Part shown: positions 26,916 through 35,867 of the stretch, piece after piece | Position numbering within the stretch: the first letter of the stretch is position 1 | Layout: every line of letters starts with the position of its first letter | Assembly: GCA_947628305.1 (NCBI GenBank) | Contig: CANQZG010000004.1 | Span: 1 to 64,000, forward strand | DNA length: 64,000 bases | Direction of reading: 5' to 3' | Source of the DNA: an uncultured Muribaculaceae bacterium | GTDB lineage: Bacteria; Bacteroidota; Bacteroidia; Bacteroidales; Muribaculaceae | The notes under the pieces: generated by a model | Database searches by the model: none | Seen by the model: only the letters and a program-made list of their open reading frames with translations | Told to the model about the DNA's origin: nothing | Made by a program: the position numbers and the translations under genes

Positions 26916-29900
26916 ATGAAAAAACCAACAACCAATCATCCTAATCTGTTGATTAAAGGCAGATTTGCCCGACTGGCTCTTTTAACCCTTATTATTCTAA
27001 TGCCATTCTCCATTTTTGCAGAATTCAGCATATTCTATGAAAACGGCAAAAAAGGAATCAAGGACAGCAATGGCAAAGTGACCGTTACGGCCAAATATGA
27101 CTACCTTTATCCGATTTCAAACAGTGAGAACGCCCGGTTCGGCGGTGGTGGCGTCTACGGTATGCTCGACATGCGCGACGGCAAAATCCTCCTGCCGGCC
27201 AAATACCGCGCTGTCGGCGACTTCTACAACAATCTGGCCGTGGTGGAGATAGGCGGCAAGTGTGGATTTGTCGACAAGGCGGGCAATTATGTTTATAAGC
27301 CGCAGTTTGATTCCGCCTCCAATTTCCATGCCGGCACAGCCGAGGTCACCAAGGGTGGACGACGGTATTTCATCGGCGTGGACGGAAAGGAATATGACAC
27401 AAGACCCAACCCGTCGACACTTGCCCGCAAGGACTATGAGGCAGCCTCGGCCAACTCACAGCCTGCATCATCAACGGCCGTGGACAAGGGGAGTTCCAAG
27501 AGCACCAAGGACACCGCCGGGAACACCGGTAGCACCGGTAGCACCGGGAACAAAGGCGGTAAGACAACATCAGCCGCCACTTCCGGCAACCGGTCGTCGG
27601 CCACGACTACGGCAACGACCCCGGCAACAACAGCCAAGCCGAAACAGAACAAGCCTTATAACTGGCGTGAGAACACGCCCACCCCTTACATGACCAGGCA
27701 GACCCGCTTCATCAAGAAGAAAGTGAATTACGACAATCTGCCCGTGGTGAGCGAAGGGATTTTCTATATACAGGAATACAACCGTAAAATCGGTTACCTG
27801 TCCTATTACGGATTCTGGACCGTTGACGGCCGTTGCCTCTTCCCGGCCATCTACGAGGGTTTCACCAAGGAACGTCCGCGATTTGACTCCGGGGCATGCG
27901 TCGTCAAGGCCACCGGGACTCAACGGCCCACCCCCACGATAATCTACGCCGACGGAACGGCCAAGGCCCTGTCCCACGAGTGGGGCGCGATGACACAGTT
28001 CTATGACGGCGTGGCAATGGTGAGAGAGACCATCGACTATCGCACCAACAATCTGTTCTACATCAACACCCGTGGTGAAAAGATATGGCCGCATCTTGCC
28101 GAGAATGCAACACGTGGAAGCATCAAGCTGGAGATGCGCCCCTTGCGCGAAGGCCTCCGCGCCTACTACAGCAATGCCGACAAGCTGTGGGGATTCCTTG
28201 ACGCCAACGGCAAGGTCGCAATCAAACCCGCGTTCAGGGAGGTGCGCGATTTCTATGGTGAATATGCTCTGGCGATGCTGCCCAAGGACTCTTATTCGGG
28301 GACTCCCGTGTTTATCAACCATAAGGGTGAGACCGTCGTGAATGTCCCGGGCAATCTCTCGACACTGCAATACTGCGCCGGTGTATCCGACATTTCCGAC
28401 GGATATTTCGCCATAAGCGACGGTTATGCCCCCACAACCTATTATGACCTGACCGGGAAGGAGGTCAAGACATTCGCTGGCGGCGCGACGCAGTTTGCCG
28501 ACGGGACAGCGTTCGTGCGTAACAGCAAATACGGCGGTGACGAGCCGGTGAAAGTCATCAACACCAATTTTGACGTGATAGGCCATTGGCCGTTCAAGAC
28601 CACTGAATTTGCCAACAACAAACCCACGTTCGAGACATCACCTTACTACACATTTGACCGGCACACAGTCCTCAACCATCTCGGCGAGCCTGTGTTGTGG
28701 GTCCCCGGCGGGTTCTCAAGCGACTTCCGCCTCGGCCAGTTCTCGCCCGACGGCTATGCCTCGGCACGTGTCATCTTCTCTAACAAGGCCGGCGACAAGC
28801 AATATGATTACTGTGGATATGTCGATACATCGGGCCGCCTCACCGTGGTATTCTCCGACTCTCCCGGGGCGGGAGGCTCGTCTGGCGGAGACAAGCCCGA
28901 ACCTGAAGAACCCATCGACACCATCCGCATAGGGGATAGACCTCCTCATCTACCGCCTCCAATCCCCGGCGACACCATCCCCATAGGCCCTGTAGGCCCG
29001 GGTGAAAAGGGTGTCCGCTATCGTGTGAATGTAACCGCATTCCCCGCCGAAGGTGGGAAAGTCTACGGTTCAGGTGAATATGCCTACGGAGACACAATAC
29101 GTGTGACAGGCACTCCGGCCGAGGGTTACGAACTGTCGCTTATCGAATGCAGCCGTCAGTCATCAGTCACAAAGACATTCAACAAGTTTGTGGTGAAAGG
29201 TGACATGGACATCACATGTTGCTTCGTCAAGACCGACGATGTCACCGATGTCTCGCCCGGTTGCTTCGACGGACGGCTCGTCATGGGCGACGGTCTCTCG
29301 TTCCCGGTGTATATGCAGCTCGGTGACAACGAGGGCAATTCCTACAAGAAGGACACCCGGGGATTCCTTGCCCTGATAATCGACCCGAAAGAGACGTTCA
29401 GCAAGGCCTCGGCCAACAACAATGCCTCGTCAAGCTTGAACACATTCTTTGTCCCGATGAATGTCGTGGGCGCAATTGAGGAAAACGGCAAACGTTACAT
29501 GGTGCTTGACGGCGGTGTATGGATGTACTCCAATCTGACAGTCAGCGACAATTCGGCTGTCGGCATGCTGAACAACCCGCTGTTGCAGATGATGCTGGCG
29601 TTTGACGGCGCAAGCTCGGGCGAACTTTCCCCCGCCCGTTATCGCGTCGAAATCGTTGAAGGCTCGCCCAAGGACGGCGGTTTCACACTCGGCATGTTGC
29701 AGCGTCATTCCGGGAAATATGGCTGGATTTCGGCCGGCGACCCGTCGTTCCACAAATCGATGGGCGGATTCTTCGTCAAACGCGTCGACAAAGGCCTGCC
29801 CGCCGATTTCTTCAACGGCATCAAGATGAAGACAGGCCAGAAGCGTGCGGTCATGTGGCAGCCTGACGAAAGTTTCTTCAACTCCAACCAGTCACGTATG

Positions 29901-30029
29901 ACAAAAGTCGCGGCCAGCCTCGGCGAAATGTACCGTGAAGCTGTCTCCGGCAACAAGAGACTTAGCGAATACGACTTCCGCCAGTTCTCCACCGACCTCG
30001 ACAACCACGTCTTCAAATGTAAACCCTGA
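26916..30029 (+). CDS. WG-repeat protein with Ser/Thr/Gly-rich linker and InlB_B-repeat-like domain
   Basis: WG-type repeats (KLWGFLDANGKVAIKPAFREVRDF, GKCGFVDKAGNYVYKPQF); YRVNVTAFPAEGGKVYGSGEYAYGDTIRVTGTPAEGYEL. Confidence 0.8.
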   Translation: MKKPTTNHPNLLIKGRFARLALLTLIILMPFSIFAEFSIFYENGKKGIKDSNGKVTVTAKYDYLYPISNSENARFGGGGVYGMLDMRDGKILLPAKYRAVGDFYNNLAVVEIGGKCGFVDKAGNYVYKPQFDSASNFHAGTAEVTKGGRRYFIGVDGKEYDTRPNPSTLARKDYEAASANSQPASSTAVDKGSSKSTKDTAGNTGSTGSTGNKGGKTTSAATSGNRSSATTTATTPATTAKPKQNKPYNWRENTPTPYMTRQTRFIKKKVNYDNLPVVSEGIFYIQEYNRKIGYLSYYGFWTVDGRCLFPAIYEGFTKERPRFDSGACVVKATGTQRPTPTIIYADGTAKALSHEWGAMTQFYDGVAMVRETIDYRTNNLFYINTRGEKIWPHLAENATRGSIKLEMRPLREGLRAYYSNADKLWGFLDANGKVAIKPAFREVRDFYGEYALAMLPKDSYSGTPVFINHKGETVVNVPGNLSTLQYCAGVSDISDGYFAISDGYAPTTYYDLTGKEVKTFAGGATQFADGTAFVRNSKYGGDEPVKVINTNFDVIGHWPFKTTEFANNKPTFETSPYYTFDRHTVLNHLGEPVLWVPGGFSSDFRLGQFSPDGYASARVIFSNKAGDKQYDYCGYVDTSGRLTVVFSDSPGAGGSSGGDKPEPEEPIDTIRIGDRPPHLPPPIPGDTIPIGPVGPGEKGVRYRVNVTAFPAEGGKVYGSGEYAYGDTIRVTGTPAEGYELSLIECSRQSSVTKTFNKFVVKGDMDITCCFVKTDDVTDVSPGCFDGRLVMGDGLSFPVYMQLGDNEGNSYKKDTRGFLALIIDPKETFSKASANNNASSSLNTFFVPMNVVGAIEENGKRYMVLDGGVWMYSNLTVSDNSAVGMLNNPLLQMMLAFDGASSGELSPARYRVEIVEGSPKDGGFTLGMLQRHSGKYGWISAGDPSFHKSMGGFFVKRVDKGLPADFFNGIKMKTGQKRAVMWQPDESFFNSNQSRMTKVAASLGEMYREAVSGNKRLSEYDFRQFSTDLDNHVFKCKP

Positions 30030-30045
30030 CGGTTGAACAACCTCT

Positions 30046-30092
30046 AAAAAGCGGGATACAGAGCCGTGAAAAGCTCTGTATCCCGCTTTTTT
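30046..30092 (+). terminator. Intrinsic terminator
   Basis: AAAAAGCGGGATACAGAGC cgtgaaaa GCTCTGTATCCCGCTTTTTT. Confidence 0.9.
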
Positions 30093-30116
30093 CATGTCAT
30101 AAAGTCATCTAAATGC

Positions 30117-30147
30117 TTGGAAATGTGACAACCAACCCATATCTTTG
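30117..30147 (+). promoter_or_regulatory. Promoter for AAA/DUF4143 gene
   Basis: TTG (30117-30119), 20-nt spacer, TATCTTTG (30140-30147). Confidence 0.65.
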
Positions 30148-30148
30148 C

Positions 30149-30177
30149 AAATCGAAAGTCCTACTTTAAATTTGCAT
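30149..30177. repeat. 29-bp direct repeat, left copy (contains AAAGTcctACTTT palindrome and start codon)
   Basis: AAATCGAAAGTCCTACTTTAAATTTGCAT; right copy at 31322-31350. Confidence 0.85.
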
Positions 30178-31315
30178 GATAACAAACTATATCCCACGCC
30201 AAATATCGGCTTCCATCACAGAAGCCAATAAATATTATCCTGTCACAATCCTGACCGGGGCACGACAGACAGGTAAGACCACATTGGCACGTCACCTTTT
30301 TTTCGACTACTCTTTCTCCAATTTGGAGGATATTGACACACGCAACGCTGCCGTGGGCGATATCAACTCATTCCTCGATTCGCTCGGGGACAGAGCAATC
30401 ATTGACGAAGTCCAGAATTACCCTCCGATTCTATCATCTATACAGGCACGTGTTGACGCCGACCCTAAGTTAAGGTATATCCTGACAGGGAGCAACAACT
30501 TTTCTTTACTTCACAATTCAATGCAATCACTTGCCGGGAGAGCAGCTCTTTTCACCGTCATGCCTTTCTCGTTCAAAGAACTTAGTGAAGGATGTCTTGA
30601 CACCTCTTCTGACGTGCTGATGTACCAAGGTTTCTATCCCGGAGTTATTTCCAACGGAGTCCCCCCTCATTTGTTTTTCAAGAACTATTACGCGACCTAT
30701 ATCGAACGTGACATCAGAGCCTTGAGCCAGGTACAACACCTTGACAAGTTCCACCGATTTGTACGATTGTGCGCCGCACGAGCAGGAACAGAACTTAATC
30801 TGTCATCAATAGGTGTCGAGGCCGGGGTCAGCGCACCCACTGTCTCTTCATGGCTGTCGTTGATGAAAGCCTCATATATCGTGTATACCATCCAGCCCTA
30901 TTATGCCAATATAAACAAAAGGTTGACAAAGACCCCTAAACTGTATTTTTACGACACCGGTTTGTTATGTTATCTGCTTGGCATAGAGACTCCACAACAG
31001 TTATCGACACATCCATTGCGTGGCGCAGTATTTGAGAATATGGCGGTCAGCGAGTTGGTTAAGGACAGATATAACACCGACAAAGATATCAACATTTTCT
31101 TCTACAGGGAGAATTCAGGACGTGAGGTAGACATTATACAGGTCAATCCTGACGGTCTGCACATCCGGGAAGTGAAGTCGGGCAAGACCTATCAACCCGA
31201 TTTTTCCCGCAACCTCGACTATCTGAAAGGACTGCTCCCTGATGTCAAGCAATCCACCGTGATTTACGATGGCGAAAGCCGGGGCGACACCATAAAAAAC
31301 ATACGAGACATCTAA
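30176..31315 (+). CDS. AAA (AAA_14) ATPase with DUF4143 C-terminal domain
   Basis: TGARQTGKTTLARHLF Walker A, AIIDEVQNYPPILSSIQARVDADPKLRYILTGSNNFSLL, FYRENSGREVDIIQ nuclease-like C-terminal motif. Confidence 0.9.
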   Translation: MITNYIPRQISASITEANKYYPVTILTGARQTGKTTLARHLFFDYSFSNLEDIDTRNAAVGDINSFLDSLGDRAIIDEVQNYPPILSSIQARVDADPKLRYILTGSNNFSLLHNSMQSLAGRAALFTVMPFSFKELSEGCLDTSSDVLMYQGFYPGVISNGVPPHLFFKNYYATYIERDIRALSQVQHLDKFHRFVRLCAARAGTELNLSSIGVEAGVSAPTVSSWLSLMKASYIVYTIQPYYANINKRLTKTPKLYFYDTGLLCYLLGIETPQQLSTHPLRGAVFENMAVSELVKDRYNTDKDINIFFYRENSGREVDIIQVNPDGLHIREVKSGKTYQPDFSRNLDYLKGLLPDVKQSTVIYDGESRGDTIKNIRDI

Positions 31316-31321
31316 TCGTGT

Positions 31322-31350
31322 AAATCGAAAGTCACACTTTAAATTTGCAT
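31322..31350. repeat. 29-bp direct repeat, right copy
   Basis: AAATCGAAAGTCACACTTTAAATTTGCAT, 27/29 identical to 30149-30177. Confidence 0.85.
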
Positions 31351-31537
31351 TAGCACAGTCTTTGTTAATCTAAGTTAAAAACGGGGGGGGTAAAATATTA
31401 TGCGTATATTTGACTTCGTCCTATATACTCTCGCTCGGCAAACTCAAAATAAATTTTGCTTTGCTCTCGACTTATCCATATTTTTGAATAAAATTAAGAA
31501 TATCCATTCACACCTTATTAAATAAAACCAATTGACG

Positions 31538-32878
31538 ATGAACCGACCCAGGATAGACGCGCTCGGCTGCGACATGAGCCTTCCGAAATTGAACGGAATA
31601 TTTTCAGTCTTTGCATTCCTTCTATTGAAGCTGATAGTGAGTGTAATGAAAGTGACCCGAGACGATGTGACATTCGATGTGTGGCATGAACTGCCCAAAT
31701 TCTTCAAGGCAAGCGAAAACGCCGATATCGTGAACGGTATATTCACAATCGCCGTCCTGTCACTCGTCATATTCTTTTTTGTCAAAGTCAAGGCCGGGAT
31801 GTCAGAACTGTCAACCCCGTTAAAGAATCTGTGGACGGCGGTTATCGCAAGCCTTTCACTGGTTATACTCTGTGAATTTATAAGCATCTTGTTATCAGGC
31901 GGTAAAGAAAGCCACATCCACGCCGTGTCTTTCTTCTCGTTGATATTCCTGTTAGGATATACTGTCTGCCAGGGCCTCCTCGGCTACCGTCTGTTCACCT
32001 CCTATAACGGACGGTTGAGCACGTTAGGCGGCTGGATGATGGCTTCAAGTGTCATACTCCTCCTGTTAGCCTTTTCCGCCATAAGCTATCTCATGGACTC
32101 CGATAACGAGGGTAAATATGAATCGGTCACCGAAGTCATATTATTAGGGTTATTCAGTGCAATCCCCGTCATCCTATCATTCCTACCCGTCTACATCGCA
32201 TATAAGTTACTCTACCATGGCATAAAAGAGGGGGCAACAGAACCACAGACCGAAGCCGAAACCATGACCGAAACCATCACTCAACCCATCGAGTCCACCC
32301 CCACCCGGCAGCATGACAGCAGGGAGACTATGCAACACTCTCCAACCGCAGCGACAGAAACGATAAAAACCAACAAGAGCACGATGAAATGGGCGTTAAT
32401 CGCCATCGGTGGCATCCTGGCCGCCGTCCTCGTGTTCTTTGTGGTGAAAGCGACTGTAAATGCCTTAATCGCCCCATCAGCCAATGACGCAGTAACAATC
32501 ACCGATGATTCAAAAGTTGACGGCTATTACAGTTCCGATGATGATACAACTCCCAACACACCCGAAATTTTCCGTGACCCCTCCAAGGCCAATACATCCG
32601 TGAGATATTCAGGGGACTTCTACGATGAAAACCGAGCGTGGCCTTTAACCCTTATTTTGCACTATAACGAGGCCGGAATTCCCGATTACGCCGACTACAA
32701 GAACGAAACGGCAGGAACGAAACTTCGCTTGACCGCCGATGTGTACACCCAACGATTAATACTTACCGCCCGTGACGGGAACAATGATTTTATAATCAGC
32801 CTTACTAAACAAGGAAACGTTTTGACGGGAGAATCAGTATGGGGCACAACTGTAATGAAAGTAAGACTATATAACTAA
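31538..32878 (+). CDS. Multi-pass membrane protein of unknown function
   Basis: Several TM helices, Thr/Glu-rich linker, second TM then extracellular-like C-terminus. Confidence 0.6.
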   Translation: MNRPRIDALGCDMSLPKLNGIFSVFAFLLLKLIVSVMKVTRDDVTFDVWHELPKFFKASENADIVNGIFTIAVLSLVIFFFVKVKAGMSELSTPLKNLWTAVIASLSLVILCEFISILLSGGKESHIHAVSFFSLIFLLGYTVCQGLLGYRLFTSYNGRLSTLGGWMMASSVILLLLAFSAISYLMDSDNEGKYESVTEVILLGLFSAIPVILSFLPVYIAYKLLYHGIKEGATEPQTEAETMTETITQPIESTPTRQHDSRETMQHSPTAATETIKTNKSTMKWALIAIGGILAAVLVFFVVKATVNALIAPSANDAVTITDDSKVDGYYSSDDDTTPNTPEIFRDPSKANTSVRYSGDFYDENRAWPLTLILHYNEAGIPDYADYKNETAGTKLRLTADVYTQRLILTARDGNNDFIISLTKQGNVLTGESVWGTTVMKVRLYN

Positions 32879-32914
32879 CTCCTAATCAAAACAGAATCTT
32901 ATTCATCGGATTTT

Positions 32915-34462
32915 TCAGAAAGCCTTGCCCCAGGTGGAGCGGTCGAGGTTGCGGTAGGAAATCGCTTCGCTGATGTGACGGGAGCATACTGTCTCGCTAC
33001 CGTCGAGGTCAGCGATGGTCCGGGCGACCTTGAGGATGCGGTCGTAGGCGCGGGCCGACATCTGAAAACGCTCCATTGCCTGACGGAGTATGTCGAGCGC
33101 GTCCTTTTCGGGACGGGCGTAGAGGTTAAGCTGCCGTGTGTTCATCTGCGCGTTACAGAAAACACCGTTCTCCTGACGGAAACGCTCCTCCTGCACCCGG
33201 CGGGCCTTGATGACGCGCTCGCGAATCTCGGCGCTCCCCTCACCTTTGCGTGTAGACGACAGTTCGTCGAACGGCACAGGGAATATCTCGACCTGCAGGT
33301 CTATACGGTCGAGCAGCGGCCCCGAGATTCGACTCATATATTTCTGCACCGCCCCGGCGGGACAGGTGCACTCCTTTGTCGGATGATTATAGTATCCGCA
33401 CGGACATGGATTCATCGACGCCACGAGCATGAACCCGGCGGGATAATCGATTGAATACTTGGCGCGGGCAATGGATATGTGCCTGTCCTCCAACGGCTGT
33501 CTCATCACCTCGAGTACCCCGCGCGAAAACTCAGGGAACTCGTCGAGGAACAACACGCCGTTGTGGGCGAGCGAAATCTCGCCCGGCATCGGGTTGGAGC
33601 CGCCGCCAACAAGCGCGACAGGCGAAATCGTATGATGCGGCGAACGGAACGGACGGCGTGTCAGCAACCGCGAGCCTGATTTCAGTTTCCCTGCCACGGA
33701 ATGAATCTTGGTCGTCTCCAAAGCCTCGGCGAGCGACAGCGGTGGCAGAATAGTCGGAAGCCGTTTCGCCATCATCGACTTACCCGCCCCCGGAGGGCCG
33801 ACAAGGAGTATATTATGGCCTCCGGCACAGGCGACCTCAAACGCCCTCTTGACATTCTCCTGTCCCCTGACATCGCTGAAATCGAGGTCAAACACGCTTT
33901 GCGCCGTGGCAAACTCCTCCCGTGTATTCACCACAGTAGGCTGAATATCATGCTGTCCCGACAAGAAATCGAGCACCTCTTTAAGGCTGCTGACACCATA
34001 CACCTCAAGATTGTTGACGACAGCCGCCTCCGAAGCGTTATCATGCGGGACAATCATCCCCTTGAAACCCATCTCTCGCGCCTTGATTGCCATGGGAAGA
34101 ACCCCTTTGATGGGTAATACCGACCCATCAAGCGACAACTCGCCCATAATCATGTAATCTCCAAGCCCACGGGCACACCTAAGCTGCTCTGACGCGGCAA
34201 GAACCCCGACAGCAATCGGCAGGTCGTAGGCCGCACCCTCCTTGCGCACATCGGCCGGACTCATATTCACCACGACATGCCGTCTCGGAAACTCCGCCCC
34301 GCTCTGCCCCACCGCCGACAATATGCGCTGGTAACTCTCCTTGACGGCTGCATCGGGCAAACCCACGATACAGAACGCGTAGCCGCGTTCGGCCACGGCC
34401 TCGATTGTAACAATTATCGCATCGATGCCTTGCACCGCCGCGCCGTAGGTTTTAACAAGCAT
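32915..34462 (-). CDS. comM: YifB/ComM-family Mg-chelatase-like AAA ATPase
   Basis: VGPPGAGKSMMAKRLPTILPPLSLAEALETTKIHSVAG, FRSPHHTISPVALVGGGSNPMPGEISLAHNGVLFLDEFPEF. Confidence 0.92.
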   Translation of the reverse strand: MLVKTYGAAVQGIDAIIVTIEAVAERGYAFCIVGLPDAAVKESYQRILSAVGQSGAEFPRRHVVVNMSPADVRKEGAAYDLPIAVGVLAASEQLRCARGLGDYMIMGELSLDGSVLPIKGVLPMAIKAREMGFKGMIVPHDNASEAAVVNNLEVYGVSSLKEVLDFLSGQHDIQPTVVNTREEFATAQSVFDLDFSDVRGQENVKRAFEVACAGGHNILLVGPPGAGKSMMAKRLPTILPPLSLAEALETTKIHSVAGKLKSGSRLLTRRPFRSPHHTISPVALVGGGSNPMPGEISLAHNGVLFLDEFPEFSRGVLEVMRQPLEDRHISIARAKYSIDYPAGFMLVASMNPCPCGYYNHPTKECTCPAGAVQKYMSRISGPLLDRIDLQVEIFPVPFDELSSTRKGEGSAEIRERVIKARRVQEERFRQENGVFCNAQMNTRQLNLYARPEKDALDILRQAMERFQMSARAYDRILKVARTIADLDGSETVCSRHISEAISYRNLDRSTWGKAF

Positions 34463-34508
34463 TTTATGAATTAGAAATTAGGAATTAGGAGTTAGGAGTT
34501 AGAAATTA
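34463..34508. repeat. Heptad-like tandem repeat (AATTAGG/GTTAGGA)n
   Basis: aattagaaattaggaattaggagttaggagttagaaattaggg. Confidence 0.7.
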
Positions 34509-35823
34509 GGGTGATGCGGGCGCGCTTGTTCTTGATGCGGTGAGGGGCGAGTGCCTTGACAAGGTCGGCCACCTTTGCCGAAGGGACTGCTACGAGGGCG
34601 GCATGGTCGCGCAGCGAAATCGAGCCGATTTCATCGGCCGTGAGACCGCCTTTGGATATGAGGAAGCCAACGATGTCGCCACGGGAAATCTTGTCTTTCT
34701 TGCCGATATTGAAATATAGAGTCGCGGTTAAGGGGCGTCGCGGCCTCCCTGTGAACGGCGATGGGACAAAATCATGCTCCCAGGTCACGTACCGCGGAAT
34801 GTTCTCACCTTCGGAGGTGATGACGTACACCATGCCGGTGGCATCGAAACGCGCCGTGCGCCCGTTACGGTGAATCCAAGCCTGTTCGGTCGGGGGAAGA
34901 TGGTAATGAACCACAGCGTCCACGCCGTCAATGTCGATTCCCCGCGCCGCAAGGTCAGTGGAGACGAGGACACGGGTTGTACCGTTGTTGAACAGGTCAA
35001 ACGCATTTAGCCTGTCCTGCTGTTCAAGGCCGCCGTGATACAACCCGGCGGAGAATCCGCTCGCATGCAGGTCATTATATACCCGCTCGGCACTCTCGCG
35101 ATAATTGACGAACACTATCACGCGGTCAACGTCGATTGTCCCGAGCAAGTCGCGCAGCGTCCCCAACTTGTCACGTTCGGGACTTTCGACCCGCGCAATG
35201 GTGATACGTGATGCCGGTGACGACGCATCGTCACCGCCAAAGTCGAGACGTGTGACCTCGCCACGACCGAACAGGGTCTTGGGCACATCGCAATCGGTCG
35301 CCGAGGACAACAAAAGGCAACGCCGGGGTGACGTATCGCCGACAAGACGCGCCACATCGGCTGCAAACCCGAGGTCGAGCAACTTGTCATACTCGTCAAG
35401 CACGACAGTCCCTGCCGTCGATATATCGAGACGGTCGCGTTGCAGATGGTCCAGCAACCGCCCCGGCGTAGCGATTACAATCGCCGGTGTCACCGACAGC
35501 GACGCCGCTTCCTCGCGGAACGAGTGACCGCCATAGAGCACGACCGATTTACACCCGACGGCAATGGGCCGCACAACGTCAAGCCATTGCAGAGCCAGTT
35601 CACGGGTCGGGACAATGACCACAGCCTGTACCATGCCTTTGTCGGCAGGGGTGATGCGCCGCAGCATGGCAATCGCGAGCGCAAGGGTCTTGCCCGAGCC
35701 GGTCGGCGCGGTTAGGACGAGATTACGGAGCGACGCATTGTCGGCTACCGCGCGTTGCATCTCATTAAGCGTTGCGATGCCGAGCCGTTCCTTTATGTTG
35801 GTAAGTATTTCCTGTATTCCCAT
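34492..35823 (-). CDS. DEAD-box RNA helicase (DbpA-like RNA-binding C-terminus)
   Basis: TAPTGSGKTLALA, VLDEYDKLLDLGF, LSSATDC, YHGGLEQQDRLNAF, STDLAARGIDI, NRGRTAR-like HRNGRTARF. Confidence 0.9.
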   Translation of the reverse strand: MGIQEILTNIKERLGIATLNEMQRAVADNASLRNLVLTAPTGSGKTLALAIAMLRRITPADKGMVQAVVIVPTRELALQWLDVVRPIAVGCKSVVLYGGHSFREEAASLSVTPAIVIATPGRLLDHLQRDRLDISTAGTVVLDEYDKLLDLGFAADVARLVGDTSPRRCLLLSSATDCDVPKTLFGRGEVTRLDFGGDDASSPASRITIARVESPERDKLGTLRDLLGTIDVDRVIVFVNYRESAERVYNDLHASGFSAGLYHGGLEQQDRLNAFDLFNNGTTRVLVSTDLAARGIDIDGVDAVVHYHLPPTEQAWIHRNGRTARFDATGMVYVITSEGENIPRYVTWEHDFVPSPFTGRPRRPLTATLYFNIGKKDKISRGDIVGFLISKGGLTADEIGSISLRDHAALVAVPSAKVADLVKALAPHRIKNKRARITLISNS

Positions 35824-35867
35824 ATCTAAGGCTCAAATATACGAAATTTTTCTTATTTTTGCCTATT

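Noticed and set aside
27570-28586. 338-aa minus-strand ORF
   Set aside because: Antisense to the WG-repeat gene.
31430-31490. Sequence ctctcgctcggcaaactcaaaataaattttgctttgctctcgactta as a mobile-element remnant
   Set aside because: It looks familiar as a dispersed Bacteroidales intergenic sequence, but only one copy is in this window, so no claim is supportable.
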